Assembly: GCA_012841845.1 (NCBI GenBank)
Contig: DUTZ01000295.1
Location: forward strand, 1-8,134
Length of the DNA: 8,134 nucleotides
From: Actinomycetales bacterium
GTDB lineage: Bacteria; Actinomycetota; Actinomycetes; Mycobacteriales; Mycobacteriaceae
Direction: 5' to 3'
Part shown: positions 5,464-8,134 of the stretch, piece after piece
Numbering within the stretch: the stretch's first letter is position 1
How the letters are laid out: the number at the start of each line of letters is the position of its first letter
The notes under the pieces: generated by a model
What the model was told of the DNA's origin: nothing
The model's input: the letters and a program-made list of their open reading frames with translations, nothing else
Database searches by the model: none
Position numbers and translations under genes: made by a program

Positions 5464-7827
5464 GTGGACTTCACCCGCAACGAGACCCAGGAGGCCGTCG
5501 CCGAGGCGGTCGCCGGGGCCCTCACCACCGCCGCCCCGGCCGAGGACCTGCTCACCGCGCTGCCCAGCCGCAGCGTCGAGGACGCGGGCTACGACGAGAC
5601 GCTGTGGCGCTCCTTCGCCGAGTCGGGCCTGCTCTCCCTGGGCCTGCCCGCCGCGCTCGGCGGCGACGACCTCACGGCCGCCGACATCGCGGTGGTCCTC
5701 GAGGAGGTCGGCCGGGCCGGCGTCGTGATCCCCGCGCTCGAGACCCTCGGCTTCGGCGTCCTGCCGATCGTCGCCCTGGGCACCGACGCCCAGCAGAAGG
5801 CCCTGCTCGAGGGCATCGAGGACGGCCGCATCCTCACCGCGGCGGTCGCGGAGCCGGGCAGCCCGCTGCCGCTCGAGCCGACGGTCCGCCTGGACGGGTC
5901 GGGGTCGGGCGGGGGGACCCTCACGGGCACCGTGACGGGCGTCCGCTACGCCGCGCAGGCGCGGTCGGTGCTCGTGCCGGCGACCACCTCGGACGGGACC
6001 GGAGTCCTCGTCGTCGTCGCCCCCGACGCCCCCGGCGTCACCCTCACCCCCACCCTCGGCTCGCTCGGCGTCCCCGAGTACGCGATGCGGCTCGAGGGCA
6101 CCGAGGTGTCCGACGACGAGGTGCTCCGCGGCTCGGGCGCGGACGTCCTCGGCGACTTCCAGCGCCTCGTGGTGGCCGCGTGCCTGGCCCACGGCGACGG
6201 CCTGGTCTCCGGGTCGCTCGAGATGACCGCCGGGTACCTCAAGGAGCGCGTGCAGTTCGGCAAGCCGCTCGGGTCGTTCCAGGCGGTGCAGCAGGAGCTG
6301 GCCGACGTCTACATCGTCTCGCGCACCCTGCACGTCATCGCGCAGTCGGTGGCGTGGCGGATCGCCGAGGGCCTCACCGGCCCGGCCGACCGCTACGAGT
6401 CCGACGCCGCCGTGGGCGCCTACTGGCTCGCCGCCGAGGGGCCCCGCGCCGTGCAGGTCCTCCACCACCTCCACGGCGGCGTGGGCGTGGACATCACCTA
6501 CCCGATGTTCAAGTACTCCTCCGCCGTCAAGGACCTCGCCCGCTTCGTGGGCGGCGCCGAGTTCCAGCTCGACCGCGTGGGCGCCGCCGTGGCCGCGGAC
6601 CCGGCCGAGGACGTGACGGTGTCGGGCGACGACGCCTCGGCCGACGCCGGCGACGGGACCTTCATCGACCTCACCCCCTCCCAGCGCGCCCTGCAGGCCG
6701 AGCTGCGCGAGTACTTCTCCACGCTCATCTCGGACGAGGAGGCGGCCGACATCGGCACCACCCGCCACGGGAAGACGTACGAGGAGATCATCAAGCGCAT
6801 GGGCCGCGACGGCTGGCTCGGCGTGGGCTGGCCCACCGAGTACGGCGGCAAGGGCTTCGGCCACATCGAGCAGCAGATCTTCACCAACGAGGCCACGCGC
6901 GCCGACGTACCGCTGCCCTCGGTGACCCTGCAGACCGTCGGCCCCACGCTGCAGAAGTACGGCACGGACAAGCAGAAGGAGATGTTCCTCCCGGGGATCC
7001 TCGAGGGGACCGTCCACTTCGCGATCGGCTACTCCGAGCCCGACGCCGGCACCGACCTCGCCTCCCTGCGCACCACGGCCAAGAAGGACGAGGCCACCGG
7101 CGACTGGATCATCAACGGCCAGAAGATGTGGACCACCGGCGGGCATCACGCCGACTACATCTGGCTCGCCGCCCGCACCGGCACCCCGGACTCGCGGCAC
7201 CGCGGCCTGACGATCTTCATCGTGGACACCTCCGACCCCGGGTTCTCGTTCACGCCGATCATCACGTGCGACGGCGCCCACCACGTCAACGCCACCTACT
7301 ACTCCGACGTGCGCGTGCCGGCCGACATGGTGGTGGGCGAGGTCGACGGCGGCTGGAAGATGCTCACCACCCAACTCAACCACGAGCGCGTCATGCTCGC
7401 CCCCTCCGGGCGGCCGGGCGGGTACTACGACGAGCTCGCCGCGTGGGCCCAGGGGACCGGTCCCGACGGCGTCCGCCACCTCGACCGCCCCGAGGTGCGC
7501 CGCGGCCTGGCGGAGATCTTCGCGATCGTCCGGCTCAACGAGCTGCTCAACTGGCAGGTCTCCGCGATGGGCGAGAACCCGTCGATGGGCGACTCGGCCG
7601 CGTCCAAGGTGTTCTCCACCGAGAAGATCCAGCACGTCGGCCGGATCGCCGAGGAGCTGCTCGGCCGCTTCGGCGACCCCACCGACGCGGCCACGGCCAA
7701 GCTGCAGCGCTGGTTCGACATGATGAACAAGCGCAACGTCGTGATCACCTTCGGCGGCGGCGTCAACGAGGTCATGCGCGAGCTCACCTGCATGGGTGGG
7801 CTCGGCATGCCGCGGACCGCCCGCTGA
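5464..7827 (+). CDS. fadE28-fadE29: Fused FadE28-FadE29 (ChsE1-ChsE2) steroid-CoA acyl-CoA dehydrogenase
   Basis: 787 residues in one unbroken frame. In M. tuberculosis, separate FadE28 and FadE29 form an alpha2beta2 flavoenzyme that desaturates the three-carbon side chain of 3-oxo-4-pregnene-20-carboxyl-CoA. Residues 1-373 match FadE28: LGFGVLPIVALG (95-106), ERVQFGKPL (261-269), FQAVQQELADVYIVSRT (272-288), HHLHGGVGVDITYP (334-347). Residues 400-787 match FadE29: FIDLTPSQ (400-407), DVPLPSVTLQTVGPTLQ (481-497), SEPDAGTDLASLRTTA (524-539), GAHHVNATYY (604-613), LNHERVML (638-645), ITFGGGVNEVMRE (761-773). E641 in NHER matches the catalytic base position of FadE29; the FadE28 half lacks it. 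The join (374-399) is acidic with no Lys or Arg. Where FadE29 has its start Met, this protein has Thr399 (ACC, 6658-6660), with no ribosome binding site upstream. In Mtb the order is also fadE28, fadE29, chsH2; here the stop/start boundary is gone. Starts with GTG. Confidence 0.93.
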   Translation: MDFTRNETQEAVAEAVAGALTTAAPAEDLLTALPSRSVEDAGYDETLWRSFAESGLLSLGLPAALGGDDLTAADIAVVLEEVGRAGVVIPALETLGFGVLPIVALGTDAQQKALLEGIEDGRILTAAVAEPGSPLPLEPTVRLDGSGSGGGTLTGTVTGVRYAAQARSVLVPATTSDGTGVLVVVAPDAPGVTLTPTLGSLGVPEYAMRLEGTEVSDDEVLRGSGADVLGDFQRLVVAACLAHGDGLVSGSLEMTAGYLKERVQFGKPLGSFQAVQQELADVYIVSRTLHVIAQSVAWRIAEGLTGPADRYESDAAVGAYWLAAEGPRAVQVLHHLHGGVGVDITYPMFKYSSAVKDLARFVGGAEFQLDRVGAAVAADPAEDVTVSGDDASADAGDGTFIDLTPSQRALQAELREYFSTLISDEEAADIGTTRHGKTYEEIIKRMGRDGWLGVGWPTEYGGKGFGHIEQQIFTNEATRADVPLPSVTLQTVGPTLQKYGTDKQKEMFLPGILEGTVHFAIGYSEPDAGTDLASLRTTAKKDEATGDWIINGQKMWTTGGHHADYIWLAARTGTPDSRHRGLTIFIVDTSDPGFSFTPIITCDGAHHVNATYYSDVRVPADMVVGEVDGGWKMLTTQLNHERVMLAPSGRPGGYYDELAAWAQGTGPDGVRHLDRPEVRRGLAEIFAIVRLNELLNWQVSAMGENPSMGDSAASKVFSTEKIQHVGRIAEELLGRFGDPTDAATAKLQRWFDMMNKRNVVITFGGGVNEVMRELTCMGGLGMPRTAR
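5896..5916 (+). other. G-quadruplex-type G-run cluster inside the fused dehydrogenase gene
   Basis: Four G-runs of at least three (5896-5898, 5901-5904, 5907-5909, 5911-5916) are separated by loops of 2, 2 and 1 nt on the coding strand, so the mRNA carries the motif too. It encodes a Gly/Ser loop (residues 145-151) in the FadE28 half and uses GGG glycine codons where this DNA mostly uses GGC. The motif is seen; folding or any function is inference. Confidence 0.5.
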
Positions 7828-7857
7828 CACGCCGGGCCGGAACGAAGAGAGGCACCC

Positions 7858-8134
7858 ATGAGTGACGACCAGGCAGGCGCCGACCAGGCGCAGCGGATCC
7901 TCGCCGCGGCCGAGCAGGTCCGGTCCGAGGGCGGTAGCGCGCGCCGCGCGGGCCGCGACCCGATCAACACGCCGATGATCCGCAACTGGACCGAGGCGAT
8001 CGGCGACGCCAACCCCATCTACGAGTCCGAGGAGGCCGCGCGCGCCGCCGGGCACGACGGGATCGTGGCCCCGCCGGCGATGGCGCAGGTGTGGACCATG
8101 CGCGGCCTGGGTAAGACCCGCGAGGCCGACGACC
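7858..8134 (+). CDS. chsH2: ChsH2, MaoC-like/DUF35 steroid enoyl-CoA hydratase subunit (partial, cut by window end)
   Basis: The first 92 codons are present; the frame is open at the right edge. ATG 7858 follows GAGAGG (7847-7852) by 5 nt and lies 30 nt after the fused dehydrogenase stop, so it is very probably co-transcribed. Seen: a polar N-terminal segment (1-32), then RDPINTPMIRNWTEAIGDAN (33-52), PIYESEEAARAAGHDGIVAP (53-72) and PAMAQVWTMRGLG (73-85), the start of the hotdog-fold (MaoC/FAS1-like dehydratase) domain of M. tuberculosis ChsH2 (Rv3542c, about 311 residues). With ChsH1 it hydrates 3-oxo-4,17-pregnadiene-20-carboxyl-CoA, the product of ChsE1-ChsE2. Its C-terminal DUF35 domain, which works with the Ltp2 aldolase, would lie beyond the window and cannot be checked. 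Catalytic residues of the hydratase pair are mostly in ChsH1, expected next downstream. Confidence 0.88.
   Translation, partial: MSDDQAGADQAQRILAAAEQVRSEGGSARRAGRDPINTPMIRNWTEAIGDANPIYESEEAARAAGHDGIVAPPAMAQVWTMRGLGKTREADD

Noticed and set aside
6580..6660. The fusion joint could be an assembly error that removed a stop
   Set aside because: Not excluded, but the linker keeps normal codon bias, and there is neither a start codon nor a ribosome binding site for the second half, which fits a real fusion.
4956..7865. A 969-codon plus-strand open frame overlapping both dehydrogenases
   Set aside because: The product is Arg/Pro/Ala-rich low-complexity and spans two real genes in another frame.
5404..8055. 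An 883-codon open frame on the minus strand opposite the fused dehydrogenase and chsH2
   Set aside because: Its Gly/Ala/Val/His/Leu-rich composition without recognisable domains is the usual antisense shadow of high-GC genes. The plus strand holds well-conserved enzymes across the same bases.

Overview
The window is very GC-rich, with codon third positions almost all G or C. It reads as chromosomal DNA of a sterol-degrading actinomycete of the Mycobacteriales (Mycobacterium/Rhodococcus/Gordonia/Dietzia relatives). The genus cannot be fixed from sequence alone; Dietzia or a similar high-GC genus is only a guess. The lineage call rests on close similarity, from memory, to M. tuberculosis KstR, FadE34, FadE28, FadE29 and ChsH2. 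No RNA genes, mobile elements, CRISPR arrays or tRNA-linked integration signs were seen.

Left part (1-2345): a LysR-type regulator on the minus strand (37-948) is divergent from a Glu/Leu/Phe/Val-family amino-acid dehydrogenase on the plus strand (1098-2345). The 149-bp gap between them holds a perfect 7-bp-arm inverted repeat plus a further copy of its half-site, a candidate regulator site. The dehydrogenase has unusual substrate-pocket motifs that do not settle its substrate.

Right part (2373-8134): kstR, the TetR-family repressor of cholesterol catabolism, lies on the minus strand and converges on the dehydrogenase with a 27-bp gap. It is divergent from fadE34. The 167-bp region between kstR and fadE34 carries two abutting 14-bp KstR boxes, with a -10-like hexamer on each outer side. 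Downstream of fadE34, on the same strand and with short gaps (56 and 30 nt), come a single 787-residue protein that fuses FadE28 (ChsE1) to FadE29 (ChsE2), and the first 92 codons of chsH2, cut off by the window end.

How it works together: FadE34 should introduce the double bond in the 24-carbon (five-carbon side chain) steroid CoA ester. The FadE28-FadE29 fusion should do the same for the 22-carbon ester (three-carbon side chain). ChsH2, with a ChsH1 partner expected just downstream, should hydrate that product before the final retro-aldol cleavage. Gene order thus follows reaction order, and KstR probably represses the whole unit and itself from the shared operators. The main unusual point is the ChsE1-ChsE2 fusion: in M. 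tuberculosis these are two separate genes forming a heterotetramer. This is a rearranged form of a known pathway rather than a wholly unknown system.
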